From the NCBI RefSeq assembly GCF_004353185.1, contig NZ_SMUS01000013.1, positions 1-64,000 of the forward strand: DNA of 64,000 bases, read 5' to 3'. Made by a program: the position numbers and the translations under genes. Below the pieces are notes generated by a model. The model did no database searches and was not told the origin of the DNA. It was given only the letters and a program-made list of their open reading frames with translations. The stretch comes from Clostridium cuniculi. GTDB taxonomy: Bacteria; Bacillota; Clostridia; Clostridiales; Clostridiaceae. Below are positions 48,424-57,276 of this stretch, piece by piece. How positions within the stretch are numbered: position 1 is the first letter of the stretch; each line of letters starts with the position of its first letter.

Positions 48424-49683
48424 ATGGAAACATTAATTATTAATGGAGGCAAAGTATTGCAAGGTTCTGTAGAAATTAACGGAGCAAAAAATGCAGCTGT
48501 TGCTATTTTGCCAGCAGCGATTTTAGCTGCTGAGGGTAAATGTATTATTGATAATATACCTGATATAGAAGATGTACATTGCCTAGAAAGAATACTAACT
48601 AGTTTAGGATGTAGAGTAAGTAAACTAAATAATAATACTTTAGAAATAGATGCTTCAGATATAACAACTGTAAATGCTTGTACTGAAGATGTAAGAAGAA
48701 TGAGAGCATCATATTACTTCATTGGTGCTTTACTAACTAGATTTAAGAAAGCTAGAGTTGAATTACCAGGTGGATGTCCTATAGGGGTAAGACCTATAGA
48801 TCAACATATAAAGGGATTTGAAGCTTTAGGAGCTAAGGTAACAATAGAACATGGAGCTGTAAGCGTTGAAGCAGAAGAATTACATGCAGCTAATATATTC
48901 TTTGATGTAGTTTCTGTAGGTGCAACAATCAATGTTATGATTGCAGCAACTATGGCTGAAGGAACAACTATATTAGAAAACGTAGCAAAGGAACCTCATG
49001 TAGTTGACGTTGCTAACTTCTTAAACACTATGGGAGCAGACGTAAAAGGTGCTGGTACAGATGTTATAAGAGTTATAGGTGTTAAGAACTTAGTTGGATG
49101 TAATTACAGTGTTATACCTGACCAAATAGAAGCAGGAACATTTATGATAGCTGCCGCAGCTACAAAAGGAGATATAACTGTAAAAAATGTAATTCCAAAG
49201 CACTTAGAATCAATTTCAGCAAAGCTTATTGAAATGGGTGCAATAGTTGAAGAAGGTGACGATAGCGTAAGAGTAACTGTTGATAAGCCATTAAAAGGTG
49301 TAAGTGTAAAAACAGCACCGTATCCAGGATTCCCGACGGATGTACAACAACCTATGTCAACTTTACTAAGTATTACAGAAGGAAGAAGCTTAATAGCTGA
49401 AAGTATATGGGAAAATAGACATAAGCACACAGATGAATTAAAGAAGATGGGTGCAGAAATTAAAGTTGAAGGTAGAACAGCTATAATAGATGGTGTTAAA
49501 TCATTAAATGGTGCAAAAGTAGCAGCTACAGATTTAAGAGCTGGTGCAGCAATGGTTATAGCAGGATTAGTTGCTAATGGAGAAACTGAAATATCTGAAA
49601 TTGAGCATATCGATAGAGGATATCCTCATATTGAAGATAAGTTTAGAGCATTAGGAGCAGATATAAGAAGAGTAGTAAAATAA
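48424..49683 (+). CDS. murA: UDP-N-acetylglucosamine 1-carboxyvinyltransferase
   Basis: MurA makes the first committed precursor of peptidoglycan. The 419-residue protein has [24 protein letters not shown] at the start, the catalytic loop [16 protein letters not shown] with Cys (target of fosfomycin), and [11 protein letters not shown] near the end. The frame opens three codons earlier at a GTG that is part of the AAGGGTG ribosome site, so I use the ATG. The upstream gap (48129-48423, about 295 bases) holds a TATAAT-like element at about 48290 but no further gene. Confidence 0.96.
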   Translation: METLIINGGKVLQGSVEINGAKNAAVAILPAAILAAEGKCIIDNIPDIEDVHCLERILTSLGCRVSKLNNNTLEIDASDITTVNACTEDVRRMRASYYFIGALLTRFKKARVELPGGCPIGVRPIDQHIKGFEALGAKVTIEHGAVSVEAEELHAANIFFDVVSVGATINVMIAATMAEGTTILENVAKEPHVVDVANFLNTMGADVKGAGTDVIRVIGVKNLVGCNYSVIPDQIEAGTFMIAAAATKGDITVKNVIPKHLESISAKLIEMGAIVEEGDDSVRVTVDKPLKGVSVKTAPYPGFPTDVQQPMSTLLSITEGRSLIAESIWENRHKHTDELKKMGAEIKVEGRTAIIDGVKSLNGAKVAATDLRAGAAMVIAGLVANGETEISEIEHIDRGYPHIEDKFRALGADIRRVVK

Positions 49684-49700
49684 ACTTGGGGGAATATTAA

Positions 49701-50492
49701 ATGAAATTTTGCTCATTATATAGTGGAAGTAGTGGAAATAGTATTTTTATAGGATCTGAAAAGGCTAAAATATTAATAGATGCTGGATTACCTGGAAAGA
49801 AAATAGATGAAGCATTAAAACACATTGGGCAAAATCCAAGTGAGATAGATGGAATTTTTATAACACATGAACATATAGATCACATTAAAGGTGTAGGAGT
49901 TTTATCAAGGAAATATGATATTCCTATATATGCGCCTCATGATACTTGGGTTGCAATGGAAAGTACTATTGGAAAAATAAAAGAGCATAATATAAAGGTT
50001 ATGGATAGAAGAACTGTTGTATCTATAAAAGATATTGATATAAAATCTTTTATTATTCCACATGATGCTGCAGCTCCAGTTGGATATACTATTAATTTAG
50101 ATGGAAAAATGGCAAGTGTTGCAACTGATTTTGGAACATTTACTAAAGAAATTGAAGATAGTATAAAAGATTCTGAAGTTATTTTAATAGAGAGCAATTA
50201 TAATCCACAAATGTTAGATATGGGTCCTTATCCATATAGCTTGAAGCAAAGAATTAAGGAAAGTTACGGACATTTATCTAATGAAGATTGTGGAGAAGCT
50301 ATTGTTAAGATATTAAAAAATGGTTTAGGAAAAAATATTATATTAGGTCATTTAAGTAATACTAATAATACTCCAGATCTTGCAGAGTTAACAGTAAAAG
50401 ATATATTAACTGCTAATAATATTGAGGTAGGATCAGATGTATTTTTAAGTATGGCTAATAGGCATAATCCTAGCAAAATTATAACTCTATAG
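49701..50492 (+). CDS. walJ: MBL-fold hydrolase WalJ/YycJ
   Basis: The 263-residue protein has the metallo-beta-lactamase metal-binding motif THEHIDHIKG, the SLYSGSSGNSIFIGS N-terminus and the C-terminal LGHLSNTNNTPDLA motif typical of YycJ/WalJ. In Bacillus and Streptococcus this protein influences DNA repair and cell-wall signalling. It lies 17 bases after murA and probably shares its transcript. The gene symbol is given with less certainty than the family. Confidence 0.9.
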   Translation: MKFCSLYSGSSGNSIFIGSEKAKILIDAGLPGKKIDEALKHIGQNPSEIDGIFITHEHIDHIKGVGVLSRKYDIPIYAPHDTWVAMESTIGKIKEHNIKVMDRRTVVSIKDIDIKSFIIPHDAAAPVGYTINLDGKMASVATDFGTFTKEIEDSIKDSEVILIESNYNPQMLDMGPYPYSLKQRIKESYGHLSNEDCGEAIVKILKNGLGKNIILGHLSNTNNTPDLAELTVKDILTANNIEVGSDVFLSMANRHNPSKIITL

Positions 50493-50526
50493 AGAATTTA
50501 ATTTTAAGGAATCGAAGGTGATTAGT

Positions 50527-50679
50527 ATGGAATTAATATATGCATGTGAAGAACATATAGACGAAGCAATGGATGAAGTTATAAATGAAAAAGAAACTTT
50601 TCCTGTAATAAATGAAATTGCGGAAAAGAAGTGTAGTTATTGCAATAATCAAGCTAAATATGAAGTAAAAATGATGTAA
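50527..50679 (+). CDS. CxxH/CxxC small metal-binding protein
   Basis: A 50-residue protein too short for most gene finders' default settings. It has CEEH at residues 7-10 and CSYC at 36-39, the exact pattern of the CxxH/CxxC protein family (BA_5709 type) that usually lies near yycJ. The GAAGGTG site and the ATG eight bases later support the start. It probably binds zinc; its role is unknown. Confidence 0.9.
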   Translation: MELIYACEEHIDEAMDEVINEKETFPVINEIAEKKCSYCNNQAKYEVKMM

Positions 50680-50757
50680 TAATATATATTGAAAAGTGTA
50701 CATAATATTTAGTATAATTTTTATATAATCGTAAGATATGAAAGAGGAGAAATGGAT

Positions 50758-51255
50758 ATGAGTTTATATAAACAATGGACAGATATGGTCGTGGAATATG
50801 TTAAAACAAAAGGGGAAGCAGCTTTCTGGAATGAATATACTAAAATAGAAACTGCTATATATAGAGATTTATTAGCTAATAGTAAGGAGTCTATAAAAAC
50901 TACTATTGCTGATTTTGCAAAGAAATATGAAACTTCTGAAGAATTTATAATGGGATTTGTTGATGGAATCAACGATAGCTTAAACAATTCTTATGATTTA
51001 GAAGCTTTAACAGCTACTGATGAAATAGTATTAGATATAAATTTAGAAAAATTATACTTCAATATGTTAGAAGCTAAGGCTGAATACTTATATATGTTAC
51101 CACAATGGGATGCAATATTCTCACCAGAAAAGAGAAAAGAAATTCAAAAGGCATACAGAGAATCTTGTAGCGTAAGAAACGAAAACAAGGTTGGTAGAAA
51201 CGATGCTTGTCCTTGTGGAAGCGGTAAAAAGTACAAGAAGTGTTGTGGAAAATAA
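50758..51255 (+). CDS. SEC-C metal-binding motif protein
   Basis: The 165-residue protein has a helical N-terminal domain and a C-terminal SEC-C motif, [18 protein letters not shown], which binds zinc with three Cys and one Cys/His. It is like the tails of SecA and many small proteins of unknown function. The first ATG, two codons earlier, is only two bases from GAGGAG, so I use the second ATG with an eight-base spacing. It follows the CxxH/CxxC gene by 78 bases. Confidence 0.9.
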   Translation: MSLYKQWTDMVVEYVKTKGEAAFWNEYTKIETAIYRDLLANSKESIKTTIADFAKKYETSEEFIMGFVDGINDSLNNSYDLEALTATDEIVLDINLEKLYFNMLEAKAEYLYMLPQWDAIFSPEKRKEIQKAYRESCSVRNENKVGRNDACPCGSGKKYKKCCGK

Positions 51256-51266
51256 TTTAAAACTAA

Positions 51267-51296
51267 AAGAGCTTTGATTTCAAGGCTCTTTTTTTG
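51267..51296 (+). terminator. Terminator after the SEC-C gene
   Basis: The stem AAGAGCTTTG / CAAGGCTCTT (one G-T pair) is followed by seven T residues. Confidence 0.88.
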
Positions 51297-51389
51297 ATGA
51301 TTAAGTTAAAAATACATTTAATAGAGTGTCAAATAGCAGAGTTTATAAATAAATTATAAGTAGTTAGAAATGTTAGAGTGGAGGACTAT

Positions 51390-51863
51390 ATGTTTAATAT
51401 ATTTCCATATATATTTTCAACTACGTTAAATGCTGTATCTAGTAATTTTGAAGTTATAGATGAGATAGTTGATAAATTTGTAAATAGTGATTTTATGAAT
51501 AGTTTAATCAGTGAAATAGATAATATGTCTTCAATTAATATTAATTTTAAAGAGCATAAAAGAGCATATACATTAGAATGCTATCTTCCTGGAGTTAAAA
51601 AGGAGAATATTGATTTGGAATATGATAATAATTATATAACTCTTAAGGTAAAGAGAAATATGTTCTATACTAATAATAAGAATATAGCAATGGCAGTAAT
51701 ACAGTCTGGTGGCGATATAGAAGAGGACTATTATGTAGAAAATGCAGATGCACAAAATATAAAAGCTGTTTTTAAAAATGATATTTTAAGAGTATTGATT
51801 CCTAAAAATACTTATATAGGAGAAGATACTACTATAATTGACGTTGATAGTTATAAAATTTGA
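51390..51863 (+). CDS. Hsp20/alpha-crystallin family chaperone
   Basis: The 157-residue protein has an N-terminal variable segment and an alpha-crystallin domain (about 55-150): YTLECYLPGVKKENIDLEYDNNYITLKVKR, then a short loop and the IKAVFKNDILRVLIPK strand. It is a small heat-shock protein that holds unfolded proteins. The start is the ATG after GGAGGACT; a GTG four codons earlier overlaps this site. The family's C-terminal IxI motif is not exact. Confidence 0.88.
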   Translation: MFNIFPYIFSTTLNAVSSNFEVIDEIVDKFVNSDFMNSLISEIDNMSSININFKEHKRAYTLECYLPGVKKENIDLEYDNNYITLKVKRNMFYTNNKNIAMAVIQSGGDIEEDYYVENADAQNIKAVFKNDILRVLIPKNTYIGEDTTIIDVDSYKI

Positions 51864-51928
51864 AATATAAGAATTAATATTAAAAGTTAAGTTTATAAAA
51901 AAGTATTGATAACTTAGGAGGAAAAGTA

Positions 51929-52408
51929 ATGAACATAACAGTTATATCTGTAGGGAAATTAAAAGAAAAGTATTTAAAACAAGCAATTGATGAGTATTCT
52001 AAAAGATTAACAAGATATTGTAAAATTGATATTATAGAATTACCTGATGAAAAGACACCTGATAATGCATCAGAGAAGGAAGAATTACAGATTAAAGATA
52101 AGGAAGGACAGCTTATTTTATCTAAGATAAAGGATAATATGTTTGTTGTAGCAATGGATTTAAATGCTAAACAAATGACCTCAGAAGAGTTCTCAAAATT
52201 TATTGAGACTCAAGGGGTTATGGGTAACTCTAACATAACTTTTGTTATAGGTGGTAGTTTAGGATTATCTCAAGATGTAATAAGAAGGGCTAATTATAAG
52301 GTATGCTTCTCTAAAATGACGTTCCCACATCAATTGTTTAGAGTAATGTTACTTGAACAAGTTTATAGAGCTTTTAGAATAATGAAAAATGAACCGTATC
52401 ATAAATAA
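51929..52408 (+). CDS. rlmH: 23S rRNA (pseudouridine-1915-N3)-methyltransferase RlmH
   Basis: RlmH methylates pseudouridine 1915 in helix 69 of 23S rRNA. The 159-residue protein is full length, with the SPOUT knot FVIGGSLGLSQDVIRRA and the C-terminal SKMTFPHQLFRVMLLEQVYRAFRIMKNEPYHK block. The ribosome site AGGAGG is eight bases upstream. It sits in its common neighbourhood after murA and yycJ. Confidence 0.97.
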   Translation: MNITVISVGKLKEKYLKQAIDEYSKRLTRYCKIDIIELPDEKTPDNASEKEELQIKDKEGQLILSKIKDNMFVVAMDLNAKQMTSEEFSKFIETQGVMGNSNITFVIGGSLGLSQDVIRRANYKVCFSKMTFPHQLFRVMLLEQVYRAFRIMKNEPYHK

Positions 52409-52454
52409 GTGCGGTTTTTACTAAAATTGACTTATTAAATAGGAGTATATAAAA

Positions 52455-52895
52455 ATGATAGATAATACAGATAGACTTATATTAAAAGAGTTAGTTAAGA
52501 ACAGTAGAATTACTATGAAGGAATTAGGTGATAGGGTACATTTGACTGGGCAAGCAGTAGCGAATAGAGTAATGAAGTTGGAAGAAACTGGGATAATAGA
52601 TAGATATACTATTAATTTGAGTAGAGAAAAATTAGGTGTTAATATTCATGTAATGATAACTGTTACATCAACTACAATGGATAATCATAATTTATTTTTA
52701 AGATTTATAAATGCTCAAGAGAAATATATATTTCATAATTATAAAACTGGTGGAGATGGGTGTTATATTATAGAAGCAGTATTTCCATCTAATGAAATAT
52801 TAGATAACTTTTTAAATGAATTAAACAAATATGTTAATTATAAAGTTAATATTATATTTAAGGATACTATAAAGGATCCAGGATGTTTTTTATAG
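52455..52895 (+). CDS. Lrp/AsnC-family transcriptional regulator
   Basis: The 146-residue protein has an N-terminal helix-turn-helix (DNTDRLILKELVKNSRITMKELGDRVHLTGQAVANRVMKLEETGII) and a C-terminal RAM ligand-binding domain (about 65-140). These proteins respond to amino acids. The converging MFS transporter and UlaG-like genes downstream could be targets, but nothing in the sequence proves it. It ends at a shared terminator. Confidence 0.93.
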   Translation: MIDNTDRLILKELVKNSRITMKELGDRVHLTGQAVANRVMKLEETGIIDRYTINLSREKLGVNIHVMITVTSTTMDNHNLFLRFINAQEKYIFHNYKTGGDGCYIIEAVFPSNEILDNFLNELNKYVNYKVNIIFKDTIKDPGCFL

Positions 52896-52897
52896 TT

Positions 52898-52938
52898 AAA
52901 TGCTAGTCAAATATTCTCTATTTGACTAGCATTTTTAA
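52898..52938. terminator. Bidirectional terminator between lrp-like and MFS genes
   Basis: A perfect 15-base stem AAATGCTAGTCAAAT / ATTTGACTAGCATTT with A and T runs lies between the converging genes. Confidence 0.9.
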
Positions 52939-52945
52939 TGTAATA

Positions 52946-54106
52946 TTATTTAACTTTTTTATGTATAAAAATTAAATAAATAATTAATATAACAAGAACT
53001 AAAACTCCTAAGATTAAGTATAAAGAGCTGTAACTTGTTAATGAAATAATTGATCCAAGAATAGAAGGTCCAAATCCAGAACCTAAGTCATAAAAAATAA
53101 AAAATGTTGCTGTGGCTAGTCCCATACGATTAGGTGTTGTTGAATTAATTGCAACTATTTGAGAGATTGATGAAAGATTTCCAAAACCAAGTGCAATAAG
53201 AGCACTAGATGATAATAGCATTAAACTATTCTGAGTAAAACTTAGAAGGAATAAACCAGTTGAAAATAGAATAAATGCCGGATATATTATGAATCTAGCA
53301 CCTTTCTTATCAACTATGCGACCTGTAAAAGGTCTTGATATTAAAACAATAATAGTATATACAATAAAGAAATAACTAGCTGCTTTAGTTAATGATAGTT
53401 CTTTAGCATATACATTTATATATGAAATAACGCCAGAGAAACAAAATGTCATACAAAAAACAATTATAGAAATAGAAAGTGCTTTAACTTCAACTATATT
53501 AGAAAGTTTAAATTTATTATCATTATTTTTATTAGAAGAATGTAAAGTAGGGAAATTAACAAAAGACCCTATTATTAAACTAATTAAACCTAATAATGAA
53601 CAAAATTTAAAAATAGTAATAAAATCTGAATTAGTACTTAAATAAGCACCGATAAATGGACCTAATCCAGTAGCAAGTGCAGTGCTTACAGCAAAGTAAC
53701 TTATACCTTCACCTTTTCTAGAAGGTGGTATAGTAACTGCTACAGTTGTACCTATAATAGTGCTAACTATTCCAAAAGTGATACCGTTCAATAATCTACT
53801 AATTATCAAAAAATTTACCCCATAGTTAAGAAAATATAATAGAGTAGTTAATGTAAAAAGTATTAATCCTATACATAATAATTTTTTAGAATGATTAGCT
53901 TGTCCAGTAACAATACGACCAATTAATGAACCAATAATAAAAATACCAACTACAAATCCAGCTTGACTTGTAGTTGAACTAAAGTTATTTATAACATAAT
54001 CTGTCATTGTAGAATTAAGCAATAAAAATAGTAATGTTAAGAAAAAATTTATTAATGAAAGAATAATAAAATTATATGACCATAAAACCTCTTTTTTATT
54101 ATTCAT
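52946..54106 (-). CDS. MFS transporter
   Basis: A 386-residue membrane protein with 12 predicted helices. The MFS signature is seen in the second loop (GSLIGRIVTGQANHSKK, about 58-74) and again in the second half (RPFTGRIVDKKGARF). It resembles the arabinose/multidrug efflux subgroup (YfcJ/EmrD-like). No substrate can be assigned. The start has AAAGGAACG upstream. It is near an Lrp-type regulator and an UlaG-like hydrolase. Confidence 0.93.
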   Translation of the reverse strand: MNNKKEVLWSYNFIILSLINFFLTLLFLLLNSTMTDYVINNFSSTTSQAGFVVGIFIIGSLIGRIVTGQANHSKKLLCIGLILFTLTTLLYFLNYGVNFLIISRLLNGITFGIVSTIIGTTVAVTIPPSRKGEGISYFAVSTALATGLGPFIGAYLSTNSDFITIFKFCSLLGLISLIIGSFVNFPTLHSSNKNNDNKFKLSNIVEVKALSISIIVFCMTFCFSGVISYINVYAKELSLTKAASYFFIVYTIIVLISRPFTGRIVDKKGARFIIYPAFILFSTGLFLLSFTQNSLMLLSSSALIALGFGNLSSISQIVAINSTTPNRMGLATATFFIFYDLGSGFGPSILGSIISLTSYSSLYLILGVLVLVILIIYLIFIHKKVK

Positions 54107-54139
54107 TTAAAAATCACGTTCCTTTCTTTTAAAATTATA

Positions 54140-54180
54140 GAATATAGATGAAAACAAAAACTCCTCATCTATATTTTTAG
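54140..54180 (-). terminator. Possible terminator after the UlaG-like gene
   Basis: Arms AATATAGATGA / TCATCTATATT can pair across about 17 bases between the UlaG-like gene and the MFS gene. A T-run is weak, so it may be an attenuator. Confidence 0.5.
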
Positions 54181-54198
54181 TTTTAATTAATAATATTA

Positions 54199-54957
54199 TT
54201 AAAGAATATACTCTTCTCCATCATTTGGTATTAAGACATTGGATGAAAAGCCTTTTTCTATAGTAAATTTTCTTAAATCCTCTCTAGATAGTGTCCAATG
54301 ATTCATTGCTTCCATATGACTTGCAATAATCAATGAATTTGGTGATACTTTATATATTTCATATATATCATCTGTACCCATTATTAAAGGATTATAGTCT
54401 AACAATGTATTACAACCATTATTAGTAATTATAATTTCTGGTAAATATTCATTAATTGCTGTTTTTACACCATCACACCAAACAGTATCTCCAGCTATAT
54501 AAAGTGTCTTTTCAGAAGGGTGTTGGAATATAACTCCACATACATCACCTATTTTATCTAATACTTCATCAGTACCATGTTGACCAGCTGTTTTTATTAT
54601 TTTAATATTAGAAAAAGTAGTATTTTCTTTAATAATTTCAATATTAGTGAAGTTTGAATTTGATAATTCTTTTTTATCATTTTCATCTTGAACGTACATT
54701 TTTATAGTTTTAGGTAATATTTCTTTAGCGGAATCATCAAAATGATCTGAATGTAAGTGAGTTGCAATAACAGCATCTACATTTATAAGTTCACTAATTT
54801 CTACAGGTAAATCTACTAATGGGTTGTATTCATTTTGACGAACTGGACTAGGAAATGGAGGATAAGTACCCTTTTTAGCTAAAACAGGATCAATTAAAAA
54901 TTTTTTCCCTGCATATTCAATTAATAGTGTGGCATTTCTAATTTGTTTAATTTTCAT
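54199..54957 (-). CDS. MBL-fold metal-dependent hydrolase (UlaG-like)
   Basis: The 252-residue protein has the metallo-beta-lactamase motif THLHSDHFDDSAKE (about 66-79), the NATLLIEYAGKKFLIDPVL strand pair at the N-terminus typical of the UlaG/YtkL group, and a later SHMEAMNHW His motif. It is cytosolic, with no signal peptide. The family includes L-ascorbate lactonase and many untyped hydrolases; the substrate here is not known. It is followed by the MFS transporter. Confidence 0.9.
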   Translation of the reverse strand: MKIKQIRNATLLIEYAGKKFLIDPVLAKKGTYPPFPSPVRQNEYNPLVDLPVEISELINVDAVIATHLHSDHFDDSAKEILPKTIKMYVQDENDKKELSNSNFTNIEIIKENTTFSNIKIIKTAGQHGTDEVLDKIGDVCGVIFQHPSEKTLYIAGDTVWCDGVKTAINEYLPEIIITNNGCNTLLDYNPLIMGTDDIYEIYKVSPNSLIIASHMEAMNHWTLSREDLRKFTIEKGFSSNVLIPNDGEEYIL

Positions 54958-55198
54958 AAATAATTTCTCCTTTTGTTTTAATTTGAATATAGTTTAATAT
55001 TTTCAAAGAAAAAGATATATAGAAAAAATAAAGTCTTTTGGCTGTTTTACTTGAATTATTAAAGAATTTAAACTGAGTAGAAATTATTATAATTATAAAT
55101 TATATATATAGCTACTTAATAAATTTCAAGTTGGTTAATAGAATAATTACTGTATATAAAATATAAATTAAATATATATTATTAATTAGAAAAGATAG
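54958..55198. other. Gene-free AT-rich boundary of the accessory island
   Basis: This stretch of about 240 bases (nearly 300 with the hairpin and leader to 55261) holds the ribosome site of the UlaG-like gene and otherwise very AT-rich sequence. I searched by eye for a copy of its sequences near 61950-62250 that could mark attachment ends and found no clear direct repeat. It marks the change from chromosomal genes to island genes. Confidence 0.5.
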
Positions 55199-55199
55199 A

Positions 55200-55231
55200 C
55201 TCTTACTTATATTTAGATATATAGGTAAGAG
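55200..55231. terminator. Hairpin upstream of the ATT-start gene
   Basis: The stem CTCTTACTTATAT / ATATAGGTAAGAG (one G-T pair) is followed on the plus strand by CTCTTTATATTT. It could be an attenuator or terminator in front of the next gene. Confidence 0.5.
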
Positions 55232-55261
55232 CTCTTTATATTTAGAAGGGAGAAATTTATA

Positions 55262-55600
55262 ATTAAAAAGATTTTTAAAGAATGTCAAATAGTACAATTA
55301 ATTAAGCTACCAGCAGATGTTATTAAAAGTATTAGAGAGACACTAAATGTATTAAATGAAGCATATGATGAAGATAGAGATATAGAAGCTGATTTAGGTG
55401 GATATATAGTTATTGCAGAAAATATCGAAGATATCAAAATACTGAAACAAGATAAGTTGCAAGGTTTAATACCAGAATATACTGATGTAATTAAATGTAA
55501 GGAAGGAGTTAATTGGACTTCTTCCTTATTTTTGCTTTCAAGCGATGTAGCAATAGTAGTAGTAACTACAGAAGAACTTTCTAAGTTCCTACTAGAATAA
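55262..55600 (+). CDS. Island protein with ATT in place of a start codon
   Basis: The frame is open from the TAA at 55226 to the TAA at 55598 and encodes a well-formed acidic protein of 112 residues (IFKECQIVQLIKLP early, ALLLS-type hydrophobic strand and TTEELSKFLLE at the end). No ATG, GTG or TTG exists in the N-terminal part. An AAGGGAG ribosome site is correctly placed ahead of ATT AAA AAG ATT, as if a former ATG had changed to ATT. It may be translated weakly from ATT, as infC is, or be silenced. I do not recognise a family. Confidence 0.6.
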   Translation: MKKIFKECQIVQLIKLPADVIKSIRETLNVLNEAYDEDRDIEADLGGYIVIAENIEDIKILKQDKLQGLIPEYTDVIKCKEGVNWTSSLFLLSSDVAIVVVTTEELSKFLLE

Positions 55601-55619
55601 AATAAGGAGGTTGAATAAA

Positions 55620-55925
55620 GTGAGTAAGAAGAGTGAAGAAAAGATAATCAAGGAAACTAAATACTGTAAGATAATAAATCAAGGAAAAGTTGGAGAAGGA
55701 GAATATACATACTCAATAGAGAAGATCTATATCAAAGAACTAAAGAGGGATGAAGTAAGGTTCTGTGTATACAAAGCAACTAGAAGAGGTGATGAAACAT
55801 ATATTCCAAGAAGTCTTGATGTAACCGAACTAGAACTAATAGAGCTAATAAAAATTGCGATTGGGGAAAAGGTGTTTTCAGATGAGTTCTTAGAGATGTT
55901 AAAACAAGAAATAAATCAAGTTTAA
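55620..55925 (+). CDS. Hypothetical island protein, 101 residues
   Basis: A lysine/glutamate-rich cytosolic protein with no family that I recognise; the central strand pattern EYTYSIEKIYIKELKRDEVRF suggests a small alpha/beta domain. An AAGGAGG site lies nine bases before the GTG start; an earlier TTG directly touches the site and is less likely. Many CTA leucine codons set it apart from the chromosomal genes, which prefer TTA. It follows the ATT-start gene by 19 bases and is likely in the same transcript. Confidence 0.72.
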   Translation: MSKKSEEKIIKETKYCKIINQGKVGEGEYTYSIEKIYIKELKRDEVRFCVYKATRRGDETYIPRSLDVTELELIELIKIAIGEKVFSDEFLEMLKQEINQV

Positions 55926-55926
55926 A

Positions 55927-55968
55927 AGTCTTAATTACTATAAGAGTAGTGATTAAGACTTTTTATTT
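55927..55968 (+). terminator. Terminator after the 101-residue gene
   Basis: The stem AGTCTTAATTACTA / TAGTGATTAAGACT (one G-T pair) is followed by a T-rich tract. Confidence 0.88.
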
Positions 55969-55995
55969 TATAACAAGATAAGGGAGAAGATAAAA

Positions 55996-56601
55996 ATGAT
56001 AGCAAAGCAATTTTCGAATATAATACAAGGATTTCTTATGAAAGAAATAAATAATGTTATAGGAAAGTATAGCAAAGTTAGTAATGAGGAAATAGAAGTT
56101 GTTGAAGAATTATTGAAGATTATAGAAGATGAAGAATTAAAAGAAAAGCTTTATAGAGACTTTGATGATACATTAAAAATAGCAAAAGAGCTAGAAGGAG
56201 AATATATAGGAGATAAATCAAATATAGTTTCTATGTACCTAGGAATAAAAGAAAATACAGAATTGAAAATTACTATAAAAGATATAATTAAATATTATGA
56301 TGATTTAAAAGATAGTAATTATATATTAATTGATGGATGTCATTTAATATATAAGAAAGATTCAAATTTAAGAGGTCTTGCTAGAATGGCATTAGAAAAT
56401 ATGATGGATGATGAATGGCATATAGATAGGTTATTAGATAAAGACACAATAATATCATATTGGATTGAAGGAATAAGTAAAGAACATGCTATAGATGAAA
56501 TAATTGCAGATGTAGAAATAGAAGATATATTGGAATTAGATCCAGTAGCTATATTTGAGAATGAAGTAGATGAATATTTATATTCAGAAATAGAAGTATA
56601 A
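55996..56601 (+). CDS. Hypothetical island protein, 201 residues
   Basis: A strongly acidic, helical protein with no family I recognise. The N-terminal half is rich in EEIEVVEELLKIIEDEELK and similar runs; the C-terminal half has AMLENMMDD-type and DEIIADVEIEDILEL segments. No membrane helix or cysteine pair is seen. It starts after GGGAGAAG, has its own terminator and is surrounded by phage-type small genes. Confidence 0.75.
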   Translation: MIAKQFSNIIQGFLMKEINNVIGKYSKVSNEEIEVVEELLKIIEDEELKEKLYRDFDDTLKIAKELEGEYIGDKSNIVSMYLGIKENTELKITIKDIIKYYDDLKDSNYILIDGCHLIYKKDSNLRGLARMALENMMDDEWHIDRLLDKDTIISYWIEGISKEHAIDEIIADVEIEDILELDPVAIFENEVDEYLYSEIEV

Positions 56602-56602
56602 G

Positions 56603-56631
56603 AGCTAACCATATTCATGGTTAGCTTTTTT
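56603..56631 (+). terminator. Terminator after the 201-residue gene
   Basis: The AGCTAACC / GGTTAGCT hairpin is followed by five T residues. Confidence 0.9.
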
Positions 56632-56650
56632 GAATTTGGAGGAAAAGTGT

Positions 56651-56758
56651 ATGAAGAGAATTCTATGTGTAGGTGTAATAAGAGCTGGAAAGCTAGAAAT
56701 AAAAACTAACAATAAGGAGGTAGAAAAGATATGTTCAAGAAAAACAACAGATATGTAA
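56651..56758 (+). CDS. Possible 35-residue island peptide
   Basis: A short frame starting MKRILCVGVIRAGKLEI follows a GGAGGAAAA site at good spacing. It overlaps the start of the next gene by 28 bases, as small phage genes often do. It is basic and has no recognised family. It could be a chance frame. Confidence 0.4.
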   Translation: MKRILCVGVIRAGKLEIKTNNKEVEKICSRKTTDM

Positions 56759-57039
56759 CTAGAGGTGTAAATGAGGAAGTAGATATAAGACTACAACTAA
56801 TAATGTGGAGTATGATTGATAATCTAAAAAATAAAGGAAATTTTGAAGTGGACTACTTACAAGTTTTCAAGATAAGAAAAGAAGGTAATAAGATTGTAAT
56901 AAATCAAAGTCAAGAAGTTCCTCAGTACTCATGTAAGTATGAAATAGAGTTGGAAGATATTCAAATGGATAATGAGATAAAAGTATATGTAATAGATAGT
57001 GGAGAATATTCTACAATGCTATTTCCAGATGAGTATTAG
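56731..57039 (+). CDS. DUF960 family protein
   Basis: The 102-residue protein begins MFKKNNRYVTRGVNEEVDI and contains LQLIMWSMIDNLK, DYLQVFKI and a C-terminal VYVIDSGEYSTMLFPDEY, the pattern of the DUF960 family found in Firmicute phages and plasmids. Function is unknown. An AAGGAGG site is eight bases upstream. Its presence supports a mobile-element origin for the island. Confidence 0.85.
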   Translation: MFKKNNRYVTRGVNEEVDIRLQLIMWSMIDNLKNKGNFEVDYLQVFKIRKEGNKIVINQSQEVPQYSCKYEIELEDIQMDNEIKVYVIDSGEYSTMLFPDEY

Positions 57040-57073
57040 TATGTCTATACAGATTTGAAAGGAGGTGAGATAA

Positions 57074-57151
57074 GTGAATATTGTAAAAATATTAAAGATA
57101 CTGGGTACAGTTATTACAGTTATAGCTGTAGGTATAGAAGGAAACAATTAA
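57074..57151 (+). CDS. Possible 25-residue hydrophobic peptide
   Basis: A GTG start preceded by a strong AAAGGAGGTGAG site begins a 25-residue peptide, MNIVKILKILGTVITVIAVGIEGNN, that is almost all one membrane helix. It lies alone between two terminated genes and has its own hairpin terminator. Small hydrophobic peptides like this can be type I toxin peptides, phage lysis-related peptides or regulators of membrane proteins; the sequence does not decide. Confidence 0.5.
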   Translation: MNIVKILKILGTVITVIAVGIEGNN

Positions 57152-57170
57152 AGAAACTTTGGATTTTTGT

Positions 57171-57201
57171 AAGTGATTTTACAAGAGAAAATCACTTTTA
57201 T
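57171..57201 (+). terminator. Terminator after the 25-residue peptide
   Basis: A perfect AAGTGATTTT / AAAATCACTT stem with an ACAAGAG loop is followed by a short T-rich tract. Confidence 0.75.
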
Positions 57202-57276
57202 AATCAGCATTACAAAAAATCTTAATCAAGTTATTATTTAATTGAGATTTGAAAGGAGAGTAACTGAGGAGAATGA

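Noticed and set aside
55112-55297. 61-codon minus-strand frame at the left edge of the island
   Set aside because: It covers AT-rich noncoding DNA and the start of the ATT-start gene, with no ribosome site; the plus-strand frame is better supported.
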